Numbered from the stretch's first letter, positions 33,358 to 42,280 are shown. The stretch is 64,000 nucleotides of DNA from Gudongella sp046224405 (GCF_046224405.1 NZ_JBJXRK010000002.1:129492-193491), one strand, 5' to 3'. The notes: generated from the sequence alone by a model not told the origin. Translations and numbers: made by a program.

Positions 33358-35025
33358 CTATATATTTTCTAATTTCTGGAGCATTCTTTGCAGGTCCTTA
33401 TTCCCACCTGCTGTTGGTGTCCAGTTGTATTGCACAAGGTTTACATCCAGCTCATATAAAGTCTTTCCAAAACTCTCCAACCCGACATTTATTACTCTTA
33501 GGTCTTCTCCCAGCAAGCCAGAGTAACTCTCTTCATGCTTCCAATCTCCATCTAGATACTCCATTATCTCATGTGCAAGCTTGGCACATTGAGCATTGGT
33601 GCTCATAACCGTTACTCCAGCCTTCTCCAACTCCTCAACCTGCTTGGAATATACCTGGACATCGTCCTCTGTCCCGCATACTGAAGCAATAAAAATTATA
33701 TCTCTCCCATTCTTTCTCTTATATTCCAATACTTCCTTTATGTGTGGCCCCAATGACCCTGCCATATCCGTACTTGAACCATAACCGATTACATTATCAA
33801 AGATCACCACCGCTACTTCCCCGTTATCTTTGAGCCCTTTGATTGCATCAATTCTTGTCCCTGGGTCTATCATTGGATGGGGTCTGCCTTTTGTATACTC
33901 ATCATCGCCAAAATCAATTATTTTACATCCTGGCTTGTTAATATGTTTCTTAAGTATAAGCTTTGCTTCACCTGCCAAGGTGCCTCCACCATAGTATCCA
34001 TGAACGGATTTTTGCCTCTGGTTTAGCCTGATAAGGTCTAGTCTTTCTTCAAGCTCCTTCACCCTCCCTTTATAGACGCTCTTTTTTCTGGAGAGGTAGA
34101 ATGCCAGATTTGCAGTATCTTCAAGAGTGGCAGCATAATGGAGATTATCTTCCGGTCCCTTCTCCTCTTCCCCGAGAAAAAGTGCAACCGCTGTTTTTCC
34201 AATCACCTTTAACTTTTCCACTATTGAGTTCTTTACGGCTTCTGCTGGAGGCTTTGAAATGAAAACAATGACTTCAGTACCCTTATCATTAGCCAGATAA
34301 TCAAGAGCAATTTTAGCAGAGATTCCTCCAATTTCTTCAGACAAATCTCGCCCACCTATGCCCATAGCATGTGAAATGCCTCCTCCCAATCTGCTGATTA
34401 TGCTGCTGACCTCTTGAATGCCGGTTCCGGATGCTCCGACAATTCCTATATTCCCTTTATTGACAACATTTGCAAAGGCAAGCGGGACTCCAGAAATAAT
34501 CCCTGTACCACAATCAGGTCCCATAACTATCAATCCCTTGTCCCTTGCAAGTTCCTTCAATTCCTTTTCTTCACAAAAGTCCATATTGTCGCTGAAAATG
34601 AAAAGATTCATGTTTTCATTCAGCAGCTTTTTCCCTTCATCAAACACATATTCTCCAGGAATGGACACAAGTGCCAGATTAGGATCTTCAATCTTCTTTA
34701 ATGCTCCCTTTAAACTCTTTGCCTTTTTAAGCTGGGTGGCGCTTGACTTGGATGATAGATCGGATATGAATTCTTCCAGTTTTTCACTGATGGATTTGAG
34801 CATATCAGGCGAGTCTGTATCAACAGATATGCAGATATCATTGGGATTGGCTAAGTCAAACTCTGCGGAGTACATTCCTGTATTCCTGAATATATCCTTG
34901 TTTGCAGGAGTCCCCATCATTATTGATACCTTGCGCACCCCTTCCATCTCAGTTAGCTTTGTGCTTAAAAGCATCAAATTTACTGAGTCCTGATATGTAT
35001 TTCTTTTTACAAGTCCTGATATCAT
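33358..35025 (-). CDS. fdrA: FdrA family protein, oxamate carbamoyltransferase subunit AllF
   Basis: This 555-residue protein matches FdrA. Two succinyl-CoA synthetase-like CoA-binding domains are seen, the first with GNIGIVGASGTGIQEVSSIISRLGGGISHAMGIGGRDLS. A C-terminal ligase-like region has GTRIDAIKGLKDNGEVAVVIFDNVIGYGSS. FdrA lacks proven CoA ligase activity. With YlbE and YlbF it is reported as the AllFGH carbamoyltransferase. It is the first gene of the fdrA-DUF1116-DUF2877-arcC operon, behind a GGGAGGAATGGTAGT ribosome binding site. It is divergent from the LctP-type permease. Confidence 0.88.
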   Translation of the reverse strand: MISGLVKRNTYQDSVNLMLLSTKLTEMEGVRKVSIMMGTPANKDIFRNTGMYSAEFDLANPNDICISVDTDSPDMLKSISEKLEEFISDLSSKSSATQLKKAKSLKGALKKIEDPNLALVSIPGEYVFDEGKKLLNENMNLFIFSDNMDFCEEKELKELARDKGLIVMGPDCGTGIISGVPLAFANVVNKGNIGIVGASGTGIQEVSSIISRLGGGISHAMGIGGRDLSEEIGGISAKIALDYLANDKGTEVIVFISKPPAEAVKNSIVEKLKVIGKTAVALFLGEEEKGPEDNLHYAATLEDTANLAFYLSRKKSVYKGRVKELEERLDLIRLNQRQKSVHGYYGGGTLAGEAKLILKKHINKPGCKIIDFGDDEYTKGRPHPMIDPGTRIDAIKGLKDNGEVAVVIFDNVIGYGSSTDMAGSLGPHIKEVLEYKRKNGRDIIFIASVCGTEDDVQVYSKQVEELEKAGVTVMSTNAQCAKLAHEIMEYLDGDWKHEESYSGLLGEDLRVINVGLESFGKTLYELDVNLVQYNWTPTAGGNKDLQRMLQKLENI

Positions 35026-35124
35026 ACTACCATTCCTCCCATTTATTCAGTTCAATACAACTATAACCCGTACCCTCAAGGATTGCTTATTTAACTCAAT
35101 GTAAATTTTATCACCTTTCAATTG

Positions 35125-35169
35125 AATAAACCTTATCAGATTATGATAAGGTTTATTGGTTTTTTTTCT
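35125..35169 (+). terminator. Hairpin plus T-tract in the fdrA/permease divergent region
   Basis: Perfect 14-base arms AATAAACCTTATCA (35125-35138) and TGATAAGGTTTATT (35144-35157), five-base loop, then GGTTTTTTTTTC. It has the form of a plus-strand intrinsic terminator. Yet it lies upstream of the permease promoter and no plus-strand gene precedes it. It could equally be an operator. The rest of the 270-base gap is AT-rich, with no coding sign. Confidence 0.6.
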
Positions 35170-35234
35170 TTGTTTGGATAGTTTGTATATCACATGAGGA
35201 TAATTTATTGGATATTCATTAGCAAATATTTTCA

Positions 35235-35263
35235 TTGTATGTAATTTGGATAAATTGTATGAT
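35235..35263 (+). promoter_or_regulatory. Probable sigma-A promoter of the LctP-type permease
   Basis: TTGTAT (35235-35240), 17-base spacer, TATGAT (35258-35263). The predicted start, near 35270, gives a short leader with GGAGGTATACAT before the ATG at 35296. Confidence 0.55.
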
Positions 35264-35295
35264 GAGTATGACAATTACATTTTGGAGGTATACAT

Positions 35296-36894
35296 ATGAA
35301 CTTGGAATTTAATTTTCTATTATGGCTTATGGCAGCCTTACCCATACTACTGCTGCTTCTCTTTATGGTTGGATTAAAATTGTCAGCTCTCAAGGCTGCT
35401 CCCGTTTCACTTCTGGTTACCCTTTTTACTGCAATATTCATTTTCAAGGCTACTCCCCAGCTGATACTTGTTGAATCAGGCAAGGCTCTTTGGAGTTCAG
35501 TAAGCATAATTTCAGTGGTGATCACTGCCATATTGCTATATGAGACAAGCAGAGAAGCCAAGGCCTTTGATACACTCAATCAGGCCTTTGTAGATGCCGC
35601 TCCCAATGAGCTTCTAAGGATTATTCTTATTGGTGTTGTATTTTCAAGCTTTCTCCAAGGTGTAACAGGTTTCGGAGTTCCCATACTGGTAACAGCTCCT
35701 CTGCTCATTGGAATTGGGGTTGCACCTATCTGGGCAGTTGTGATTCCTCTTATAGGGCATTGTTGGGCAGGTACCTTTGGCACTCTTGCACTTGCTTGGC
35801 ACGCGTTGATTCTGCAGACCGACCTTAGCTCTACAGTATGGGCTGCATTTTACGCTTCATTACTCCTTTCAGTTCTGAACATTTCATCAGGCTTTACGAT
35901 CGCTTGGTTCTACGGTGGTATTAAAGCAATTGGCAAAGGCTTCATTGCTATTCTAGCGGTGTCCATTACACAGGGCTTTGGACAAATCCTTATGACACAG
36001 CTCAATCCCGATCTTGGGGTATTTGTTCCAAGTGCCGCTTCAGCAGGTGTTTTGCTTTTGGTTTCAAGAATGAAAATTTACAGAGATAGCTGGTCAGTTA
36101 TTGATAGTAAAATAATGGAATTCTCAAAAGCTGAAAAGTATGATGATGCAGAACATGATATGAGTGTGTTCCAGGCATTTTTCCCATATGTTGCCATGAC
36201 TGTCATAACCCTTTCCATTTTGCTTATATTACCACTGAATGAATTTTTTGGATCCTTAGCTTATGGACCAAGCTTTCCAGCTTCCTCCACAGGTCTGGGA
36301 GTCCAGAATGCTTCAGTTGATATGTATGCACCAGTTAAACCCTTTACACATGCTTCCTTCTTCTTGGCCTTATCTGCACTAATGGGATATGGGTTTTATC
36401 TGAGGAGATCCTTTGTAAGAAAGGGCAGCCTTTCATTGGTTGTCACAAGGACTCTTAGAAAGGCTCTTCCTTCAAGCATAGCAATACTATCACTTATGGG
36501 CATCTCACGATTGATGACCGGCTCAGGTCAAACAGAGATCCTATCCTATGGTGTGGCTTCATTGTTCGGCAATCTCTACTCTGGAATCAGTCCATTTGTG
36601 GGTCTTATCGGAGCCTTTATCACAAGCAGCAACATGTCCTCGAATATACTTTTTGGTGGATTTCAATACTCTCTATCGGAAATCCTTCAGGTAGATAGCT
36701 TCCTTCTTCTTGGTGCCCAGACTGCCGGTGGAAGCATTGGCACCTCCATAGCTCCCAGCAATGTTGTCCTAGGAGCAACAACTGCAGGTATACTTGGCAA
36801 GGAAGGCGACATCCTACGTAAAATTCTTCCCTTTGTAATTTCAGTTACGGCTCTTTTCGGAGCAATAACACTTGCATGGACACTATATCTCTAA
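35296..36894 (+). CDS. L-lactate permease (LctP) family transporter
   Basis: This 532-residue protein has about 13-14 membrane helices and the LctP family segments VFSSFLQGVTGFGVPILVTAPLL, VIPLIGHCWAGTFGTLALAW and a C-terminal GAFITSSNMSSNILFGGFQ...GGSIGTSIAPSNVVLGATT. Characterised members carry lactate or glycolate with protons. Here the gene is divergent from the oxamate carbamoyltransferase operon. Oxamate, oxalurate, glyoxylate or glycolate are thus possible cargoes; this is inference. It ends before a bidirectional terminator. Confidence 0.88.
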   Translation: MNLEFNFLLWLMAALPILLLLLFMVGLKLSALKAAPVSLLVTLFTAIFIFKATPQLILVESGKALWSSVSIISVVITAILLYETSREAKAFDTLNQAFVDAAPNELLRIILIGVVFSSFLQGVTGFGVPILVTAPLLIGIGVAPIWAVVIPLIGHCWAGTFGTLALAWHALILQTDLSSTVWAAFYASLLLSVLNISSGFTIAWFYGGIKAIGKGFIAILAVSITQGFGQILMTQLNPDLGVFVPSAASAGVLLLVSRMKIYRDSWSVIDSKIMEFSKAEKYDDAEHDMSVFQAFFPYVAMTVITLSILLILPLNEFFGSLAYGPSFPASSTGLGVQNASVDMYAPVKPFTHASFFLALSALMGYGFYLRRSFVRKGSLSLVVTRTLRKALPSSIAILSLMGISRLMTGSGQTEILSYGVASLFGNLYSGISPFVGLIGAFITSSNMSSNILFGGFQYSLSEILQVDSFLLLGAQTAGGSIGTSIAPSNVVLGATTAGILGKEGDILRKILPFVISVTALFGAITLAWTLYL

Positions 36895-36907
36895 AATGGC
36901 ACAAAAA

Positions 36908-36936
36908 AAGGAAGAGTGGAGTTTCCACGCTTCCTT
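36908..36936. terminator. Bidirectional terminator
   Basis: Arms AAGGAAGAGTGGA and TCCACGCTTCCTT, with a mismatch and a three-base loop. A run of seven Ts follows in minus-strand reading and a weaker AT-rich tail in plus-strand reading. It separates the converging permease and M23 peptidase genes. Confidence 0.8.
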
Positions 36937-36941
36937 GATTT

Positions 36942-38624
36942 CTATTTATATATATGTCTGCTTGGGTTCTGGTGAGATCCATTTAAAAGAACCTCAAAAT
37001 GCAGGTGCGGACCTGTTGATCTACCTGTGCTACCCATTGCAGCTATGTGCTGACCTCTGTAAACTCTGTCTCCTGACTTAACATACATCTTGCTTAAATG
37101 TGCGTATCTAGTTACATACCCATTTTCATGGTTTATCTCAATCATATATCCATAGCTTCCCTTGTAACCTGCAAAGGTAACCCTGCCTCCGTCGGCTGCA
37201 AATACCTTTGTTCCTGTGCTGTTTGCAAGGTCGATTCCCCTGTGCATACTACCATTTCTCATTCCATAGGGAGAAGATAGTCTACCACTGGTTGGAACCA
37301 TAAAGGACCCTGTGGCTGCCGTCTTTGGCAATTCCTTTGTACCTTGTCTTATAACCTCTGTTACAGGTTCGACTATTACTTTCTCGCTTATAATTTCCTT
37401 CTCATCAACAATTCCATTCAATTTCGTAACATTTGCAACTATCTCTGATTTTCCTTTTTCACCCTTGGTGATTATCTTCTTCTGATTCTTATACATTGAA
37501 TCATCTGTCTCTATTTTCGTCTCATAATTCGTATCTTCAGTATAATGTACCTGCTCAACGGTTCTAACTGTAAGAAGAGGTGTAGGTACAAACAGATTTA
37601 CCTCATCTCCTGGCTTAAGTGCCTGTGAATCCTGATCTGGGTTTGCGGTTAGCAGCTCCTCAACCGTAGTGTCATACATTCTTGCTATAATCCAGTAGCT
37701 CTCTCCAACCTCTACTATGTGCGTCCTCATTTCCTCTTTACCTTCCCTGATTCTAGCCACTGTTTCATCAGGGTCTGCAAGCTTGTTGAAACTTGTCTCC
37801 ACTTTTATTACCTCTATATCCTCTGTAAAGTCAACTTCCTTGATATCTGCGTCATTGTCCACAACCGGTGCATTTACTTGAGCCTTAACCTCTTCCTGAG
37901 CTTTTCCGTCAATTGTAAGATTGATTACATCTCCTGGCTTTAGTCTTGAAGGATTAACTCCAGGATTAGCTTCCTCAAGAGCTGTTGCGGTTAAATTGTA
38001 TTGCCTGGCTATTGTCCAGTAATTGTCGCCATCCTCTACAGTGTGGGTTTTTGGAGCAGATATCTCCTCAACCTGACCCCCTGTAGCCTCTGTATCCTGT
38101 TCTTGTGCAAGCTGTGGAAGGTATGATGATTTTACTGTATCCAGTATATACTCCACTTCCTGCCCCGACTTGAAGATTCCAAAACTTTCTCCGTCTACGA
38201 TCAGCTCAAATCCAGCAACGCTTACATTTATGTTATCTTTTATATTTGATTTAATTTCATTTGCCGTTGACAAAGCCTCGTCCTTGGCGTTTGTTTCCTT
38301 AAAATCAAGCTCTTTGTCAAGTACAACTCCCATGTCATATGTACTCTTGAGACTTTCCTTTAGTTCTCCATAAACCTCCAGCGCTTCCTCTTCTGTCCTT
38401 ACAACTCCTATGTGCTCATCTCCCAGATAAACATCAAATGCCTTGGTTCTTGTGTCATTTACCGAGTAGCTGACAAAGCTTACCCCCACAACTGCCACCG
38501 CTGTCATCACTGCCAGAAATCTTCTGAACCTGTTGTTGTTAAGGTTCCATTTTTTATTATTCCCTATTATGTCAATTTTAGTTTTACTCTTTATAAAGTC
38601 AAATATTGAGGAATCAAACTTCAT
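36942..38624 (-). CDS. M23 family metallopeptidase with two LysM domains and a G5 domain
   Basis: The start is the ATG at 38624, eight bases after GGAGGCG. The 560-residue protein has one N-terminal membrane helix (about 30-50) and a helical spacer. Two LysM repeats follow (HTVEDGDNYWTIARQYNLTATALEEANPG; HIVEVGESYWIIARMYDTTVEELLTANP). A G5 domain comes next. The C-terminal LytM/M23 peptidase has zinc ligands in HRGIDLA and HLHFE. It probably binds and cuts peptidoglycan cross-links outside the membrane, and all zinc-site residues are present. Enzymes of this layout are common in Clostridia for wall turnover. It is a monocistronic gene. Confidence 0.93.
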   Translation of the reverse strand: MKFDSSIFDFIKSKTKIDIIGNNKKWNLNNNRFRRFLAVMTAVAVVGVSFVSYSVNDTRTKAFDVYLGDEHIGVVRTEEEALEVYGELKESLKSTYDMGVVLDKELDFKETNAKDEALSTANEIKSNIKDNINVSVAGFELIVDGESFGIFKSGQEVEYILDTVKSSYLPQLAQEQDTEATGGQVEEISAPKTHTVEDGDNYWTIARQYNLTATALEEANPGVNPSRLKPGDVINLTIDGKAQEEVKAQVNAPVVDNDADIKEVDFTEDIEVIKVETSFNKLADPDETVARIREGKEEMRTHIVEVGESYWIIARMYDTTVEELLTANPDQDSQALKPGDEVNLFVPTPLLTVRTVEQVHYTEDTNYETKIETDDSMYKNQKKIITKGEKGKSEIVANVTKLNGIVDEKEIISEKVIVEPVTEVIRQGTKELPKTAATGSFMVPTSGRLSSPYGMRNGSMHRGIDLANSTGTKVFAADGGRVTFAGYKGSYGYMIEINHENGYVTRYAHLSKMYVKSGDRVYRGQHIAAMGSTGRSTGPHLHFEVLLNGSHQNPSRHIYK

Positions 38625-38798
38625 CAATAAATCGCCTCCAAGCTGCGCCCTCCATTTGGGCTATTATTTGAATCCAATATAGTTACAGAATTTGTAACCG
38701 TTTTGTAACATTAACATAAACATTATACCAATTAGGGCCCACAAATACAACCTGCTTGGAACAATTTCGCTGTACAGCGCTAATGAAAGTGTTTTCCC

Positions 38799-38836
38799 GT
38801 AAAAAAACCCCTTATCACTGTTATAGTGTGGGGTTT
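38799..38836 (-). terminator. Terminator of the lipid kinase gene
   Basis: On the minus strand AAACCCC (38836-38830) pairs with GGGGTTT (38811-38805), extended by CACTA/TAGTG-type inner pairs. Then comes TTTTTACGGG. It lies about 65 bases behind the lipid kinase stop codon. Confidence 0.8.
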
Positions 38837-38899
38837 GTACGTGTCAAAATATGGAATTTCCTGAAAATTGAATTTGTGAACAAAACTTAACATTTTCAG

Positions 38900-39778
38900 C
38901 TAGACGATTACTTCCAATTTCTGGCTGGACAGGTAAAACTCAATTACTTCGTCCTCAACCTCAAAAAGCTCTCCGTCTATGTTGAGCAATTCACCCTGCT
39001 TCAATGCGACCTTTATATTTCTCCCTTTGAAGAACTCAACATGCTTTGTATACTTTATATGCTCTCCCTTGAAAATGGAAGGAAAAAGAAATAGAATCTT
39101 GAGATTGCTGATATCCTTAACGACGCAGACATCCAGCATGTCGTCATAGATGCTTGCCATTGGAAGCATTTTCATCCCCCCTCCATAGGACTGCCCATTT
39201 CCAACAGCTACAAGGGTTGCCTTTCTGCGAATCGGGATACCGTCTATTTCCATTTCAATTTCTCTGCTACTATAGGTAAGTAGACCCGCCAAAACGCCCA
39301 ATATATAGGATGCCTTTCCCTTTATTAACTTCTTAATCCTGTCTGTCTCCTTCACAACCCATGCATCAAAGCCCACACTTGCTATATTAAAGAAGTAGTC
39401 TCCTCTGACCTTTCCAAGATCGATTCTAACGGTATCTCCCATCAGTAGCCTTTCCATGGCTTTATCTCTATCCAAATTCAACTTAAGAGCCTGGGCCATG
39501 TCATTTCCTGTTCCAGATGGAATTATCCCTAGAATTCCATAACCTCGTTGAAGTATCCCCTTTGCAACCTCATTGGCTGTACCATCTCCTCCCACTGCAA
39601 CACATATGTTGTACTGTGGAGAATTGATCACCATTTCCGTGGCTTCCTTAGGCTTTGTGGTAACTGCTATTTTATGTTCCTTATCGGTTTTTGACATATA
39701 GTCCTGGATAAATTTAACATATGCCCTTGTTCTTCCACTTCCTGCAGTTGGATTTATAATAAAAAGATATCTATCCAT
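38900..39778 (-). CDS. Diacylglycerol/lipid kinase family protein (YegS/DagK-like)
   Basis: This 292-residue protein begins MDRYLFIINPTAGSGR and has the catalytic-domain motif VAVGGDGTANEVAKG and the SGTGNDMAQAL loop, the signatures of the DAGK_cat family (YegS/BmrU/DgkB). Such kinases phosphorylate diacylglycerol or related lipids at the inner membrane face. A C-terminal beta-sandwich with LLNIDGELFEVED follows. It sits 12 bases after the DUF4446 gene and probably ends the parA-parB-side gene string. The exact lipid is unknown. Confidence 0.9.
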   Translation of the reverse strand: MDRYLFIINPTAGSGRTRAYVKFIQDYMSKTDKEHKIAVTTKPKEATEMVINSPQYNICVAVGGDGTANEVAKGILQRGYGILGIIPSGTGNDMAQALKLNLDRDKAMERLLMGDTVRIDLGKVRGDYFFNIASVGFDAWVVKETDRIKKLIKGKASYILGVLAGLLTYSSREIEMEIDGIPIRRKATLVAVGNGQSYGGGMKMLPMASIYDDMLDVCVVKDISNLKILFLFPSIFKGEHIKYTKHVEFFKGRNIKVALKQGELLNIDGELFEVEDEVIEFYLSSQKLEVIV

Positions 39779-39790
39779 AAGCTTCTCCTG

Positions 39791-40309
39791 TTACAGTATT
39801 TTTTCAGCACTCTCGCCCATTAGTGCCCTGTTTATTGCTGCCATTTCCTCTGGGGACAAGGGCACGTTGCAGTTGGCATTCTGGATTGGCTTGGCAAACA
39901 TCACTGCCTGCTCCCTTCCGTATATGCTGGTAAGAACAAATCCGTTATTGTAGGCATCCAACAGGGCTATTGAGAAGCTTAACTCACTTCCAGTGTCTGC
40001 AAATGCATTGTATCTTACAAAGCCCATTTTCTGAATGGTGAAAGTGAGCTTGGTCTCCAGAGTTTCAATATTGTCCTCTAGAAGGTTTATATCCCTGTTA
40101 AGACTGCTTAGTTCAGTATTAATCTTTATAAAAAGGTCCTCAATATTAGCTCCGGATAATCCCCTGGTCAGGGAATCATATCTTTCCTTGTGCTTTTTAT
40201 ATTCCCTGATCTGTGCAATATAAAGGAAAATAACAATTAAAAGTGCCGCTGACAGGCCTATTATAAAATAGGTTGAATTGTATTCGATAAAATCCAGAAC
40301 CTGTATCAT
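39791..40309 (-). CDS. DUF4446 family protein
   Basis: The start is the ATG at 40309, with AGGAGTGATGGG upstream. The 172-residue product has one N-terminal membrane helix (YFIIGLSAALLIVIFLYIAQI) and then a coiled-coil-like part. The conserved DUF4446 C-terminal block is KMGFVRYNAFADTGSELSFSIALLDAYNNGFVLTSIYGRE. This family is usually found beside parB in Clostridia, as here within a few genes. The function is unknown; a role at the membrane near the origin is only a guess. Confidence 0.85.
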   Translation of the reverse strand: MIQVLDFIEYNSTYFIIGLSAALLIVIFLYIAQIREYKKHKERYDSLTRGLSGANIEDLFIKINTELSSLNRDINLLEDNIETLETKLTFTIQKMGFVRYNAFADTGSELSFSIALLDAYNNGFVLTSIYGREQAVMFAKPIQNANCNVPLSPEEMAAINRALMGESAEKIL

Positions 40310-40319
40310 CCCATCACTC

Positions 40320-41462
40320 CTATAGCTCTTTTGAAATTCTATGGAGAGCTCTGACTGCATAATCAAGCTCCTCCTGCGTGTTGAATGGTCCGAAGCTGAA
40401 TCTGACAGCTCCCTGCTCCATGGTGCCTATGGTCTCATGAGCCAAAGGTGCACAATGCAGCCCTGGCCTTACATATATTCCAAACTCCTCATTCAGGACA
40501 AAGGACACCTCTGATGAATCCAGGTCCCTGATATTAAGGGCTACAACTGCTCCCTGCTTTGAAGTATCCAGTGGCCCGTAAAGTCTTATTCCATCAATCC
40601 TGGCCACTTCTTGGATGAAGTAGCTTGTCAGTTCTTCTTCGTGGTTTCTTATATTATCGATTCCTCTTTTGTTGATGTACTCGATTCCCTTGCCCAGACC
40701 TATTATTCCTGGAGAACTAGGTGTTCCGCTTTCAAATTTGTCCGGCATTTCCTCAGGCTGGTTCAATGAATAGGACGCACTGCCAGTGCCACCTTGAATG
40801 AACTGGTCTATCTGAAGTTCTTCCCTTATATATAGCCCCCCTGTTCCCTGAGGACCCAATAGTCCCTTGTGTCCAGGAAAAGCAATCATGTGAACCCCCA
40901 GCTCTTCAGCATTGATTGGATAAACACCTGCGGACTGGGCCGCATCCAGAAGATACGCTATCCCGTGTTCTCTCGCAATTATTCCAATCTCCTTTACAGG
41001 CATAATAGTACCTGTAAGGTTTGATACATGTGTGGTAACTATCAGTTTTGTATTCCTCTTAATTGCATTTCTTATTTCATCTGGATCTATCTGACCGTCC
41101 TTATGTGCCCATACGATTGTATTCTCAACACCAATTGACTCCAGGTGCTTTATGGGTCTTAGGACAGAATTATGCTCCATTGAAGTCGTAATGACGTGAT
41201 CCCCCGGTTTAAGCAATCCCTTGATGGCAATATTTAAACTTTCTGTGCAATTGTAGGTAAAGACTATATTCATCGGGTTCTTAACGGAAAAAAGCTTTGC
41301 AACTACCTCTCTGGTCTCATAAATCCCCCTTGATGCCCTTAGAGCCAGGTCATGTCCTGACCTCCCAGGGTTTGCCCCATACTCTGTCATTGCCTTGTAT
41401 ATCTCTTCATACACTTCCTGTGGCTTTGGAAATGTAGTCGCTCCATTATCAAAATAGTACAT
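40320..41462 (-). CDS. Class V aminotransferase, cysteine desulfurase-like
   Basis: This 380-residue PLP enzyme of the NifS/SufS type begins MYYFDNGATTFPKPQEVYEEI. It has the cofactor histidine in TTSMEHNSVLRP, Asp in YLLDAAQSAG and Lys in FPGHKGLLGPQGTGG, with a cysteine region RPGLHCAPLAHETIGT near the C terminus. It is likely a cysteine desulfurase or selenocysteine lyase-like enzyme. The partner scaffold protein (IscU/SufU) is absent from the window. The start follows AGAGGTGAACAT. It is ten bases upstream of the DUF4446 gene. Confidence 0.87.
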   Translation of the reverse strand: MYYFDNGATTFPKPQEVYEEIYKAMTEYGANPGRSGHDLALRASRGIYETREVVAKLFSVKNPMNIVFTYNCTESLNIAIKGLLKPGDHVITTSMEHNSVLRPIKHLESIGVENTIVWAHKDGQIDPDEIRNAIKRNTKLIVTTHVSNLTGTIMPVKEIGIIAREHGIAYLLDAAQSAGVYPINAEELGVHMIAFPGHKGLLGPQGTGGLYIREELQIDQFIQGGTGSASYSLNQPEEMPDKFESGTPSSPGIIGLGKGIEYINKRGIDNIRNHEEELTSYFIQEVARIDGIRLYGPLDTSKQGAVVALNIRDLDSSEVSFVLNEEFGIYVRPGLHCAPLAHETIGTMEQGAVRFSFGPFNTQEELDYAVRALHRISKEL

Positions 41463-41562
41463 ATGTTCACCTCTAGGTATTTCAATTCCATCTTACCTGC
41501 TTATTTTACCACTTTGAAGGCCTCCTTACAATCTATTAATCCAGATAGCCTACCAAGAAGAA

Positions 41563-41593
41563 ATGGGCGAAGAATATTTCTTTCTTCACCCAT
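41563..41593 (-). terminator. Probable terminator of the cyclodeaminase gene
   Basis: Arms ATGGGCGAAGAA (41563-41574) and TTCTTCACCCAT (41582-41593) with one mismatch. In minus-strand reading a modest TTTCTTCTT tail follows. Confidence 0.6.
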
Positions 41594-41619
41594 TGCGGAC
41601 ATTAGATCTCAGTTGTTCA

Positions 41620-42261
41620 CTATGCCTTTAACCTACCGTAGACAACTTCCAAAAGGCTGTCCCTTAGATTTTTACCATCTGCCAATAACTTTTCCACCTT
41701 GGCCTCCATCTCATTTTTATAAGCCTGATCCTTGATACTCTTAAGGTTGATTGTTACATTAAACAAGGCTCCCTCAAGACCAGCATATGCCAGAAGTGTT
41801 CCAACTCCAACATCTGTTATGGCATTGATGTTTCCATGCTCTGCAAATACGTCTTGAAGCTTCAATACATCGTAGCATCTTTCTCCGCATCTCAATGGTA
41901 CCTCAAGTGCCTTCTTGTAACCTGACTGTATTGCCTCTGATCTGATCTTCTTGTTCTCATCAGTATCCTTTGGAAGCTTGAATGCCTGCATTACATCATC
42001 AAATGCAGTTGAATCCTCATCTACAAGATTCAGAAGCTCATCAACCAAACCCTCCATCTCCTTGAAGTTCTTTTCCATGATTACCTTCTTGTCCTCTGGT
42101 ACATCTGCATAGATCTTCTTGTCTATGGTAAGATTACCCACCATATTCGTAAGGGCTCCTCCAAGACTTCCCACAAGGGCTGCCACGCTTCCTCCACCTG
42201 GTGTGGGGCTCTCACTGGCTACATCGTATACAAAATCCTTTGCTGTTCTTTCAATTAACAT
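41620..42261 (-). CDS. Cyclodeaminase/cyclohydrolase family protein (FchA-like)
   Basis: This 213-residue helical protein has SESPTPGGGSVAALVGSLGGALTNMVGNLT at the N terminus, the family signature, and DEDSTAFDDVMQAFKLPK. Known members are methenyl-THF cyclohydrolase FchA and the formimino-THF cyclodeaminase domain. Both interconvert one-carbon units on tetrahydrofolate. Without the partner formyltransferase nearby the reaction cannot be fixed. A formimino-THF role would suit a purine-degrading anaerobe. The gene follows phzF-like by 19 bases and is followed by a terminator. Confidence 0.87.
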   Translation of the reverse strand: MLIERTAKDFVYDVASESPTPGGGSVAALVGSLGGALTNMVGNLTIDKKIYADVPEDKKVIMEKNFKEMEGLVDELLNLVDEDSTAFDDVMQAFKLPKDTDENKKIRSEAIQSGYKKALEVPLRCGERCYDVLKLQDVFAEHGNINAITDVGVGTLLAYAGLEGALFNVTINLKSIKDQAYKNEMEAKVEKLLADGKNLRDSLLEVVYGRLKA

Positions 42262-42280
42262 GTTGCACCTCCATGATTTT

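Noticed and set aside
35047..35274. Open frame of 75 codons on the minus strand in the fdrA/permease gap
   Set aside because: It runs across the hairpin and the permease promoter, has no ribosome binding site and no recognisable protein pattern.
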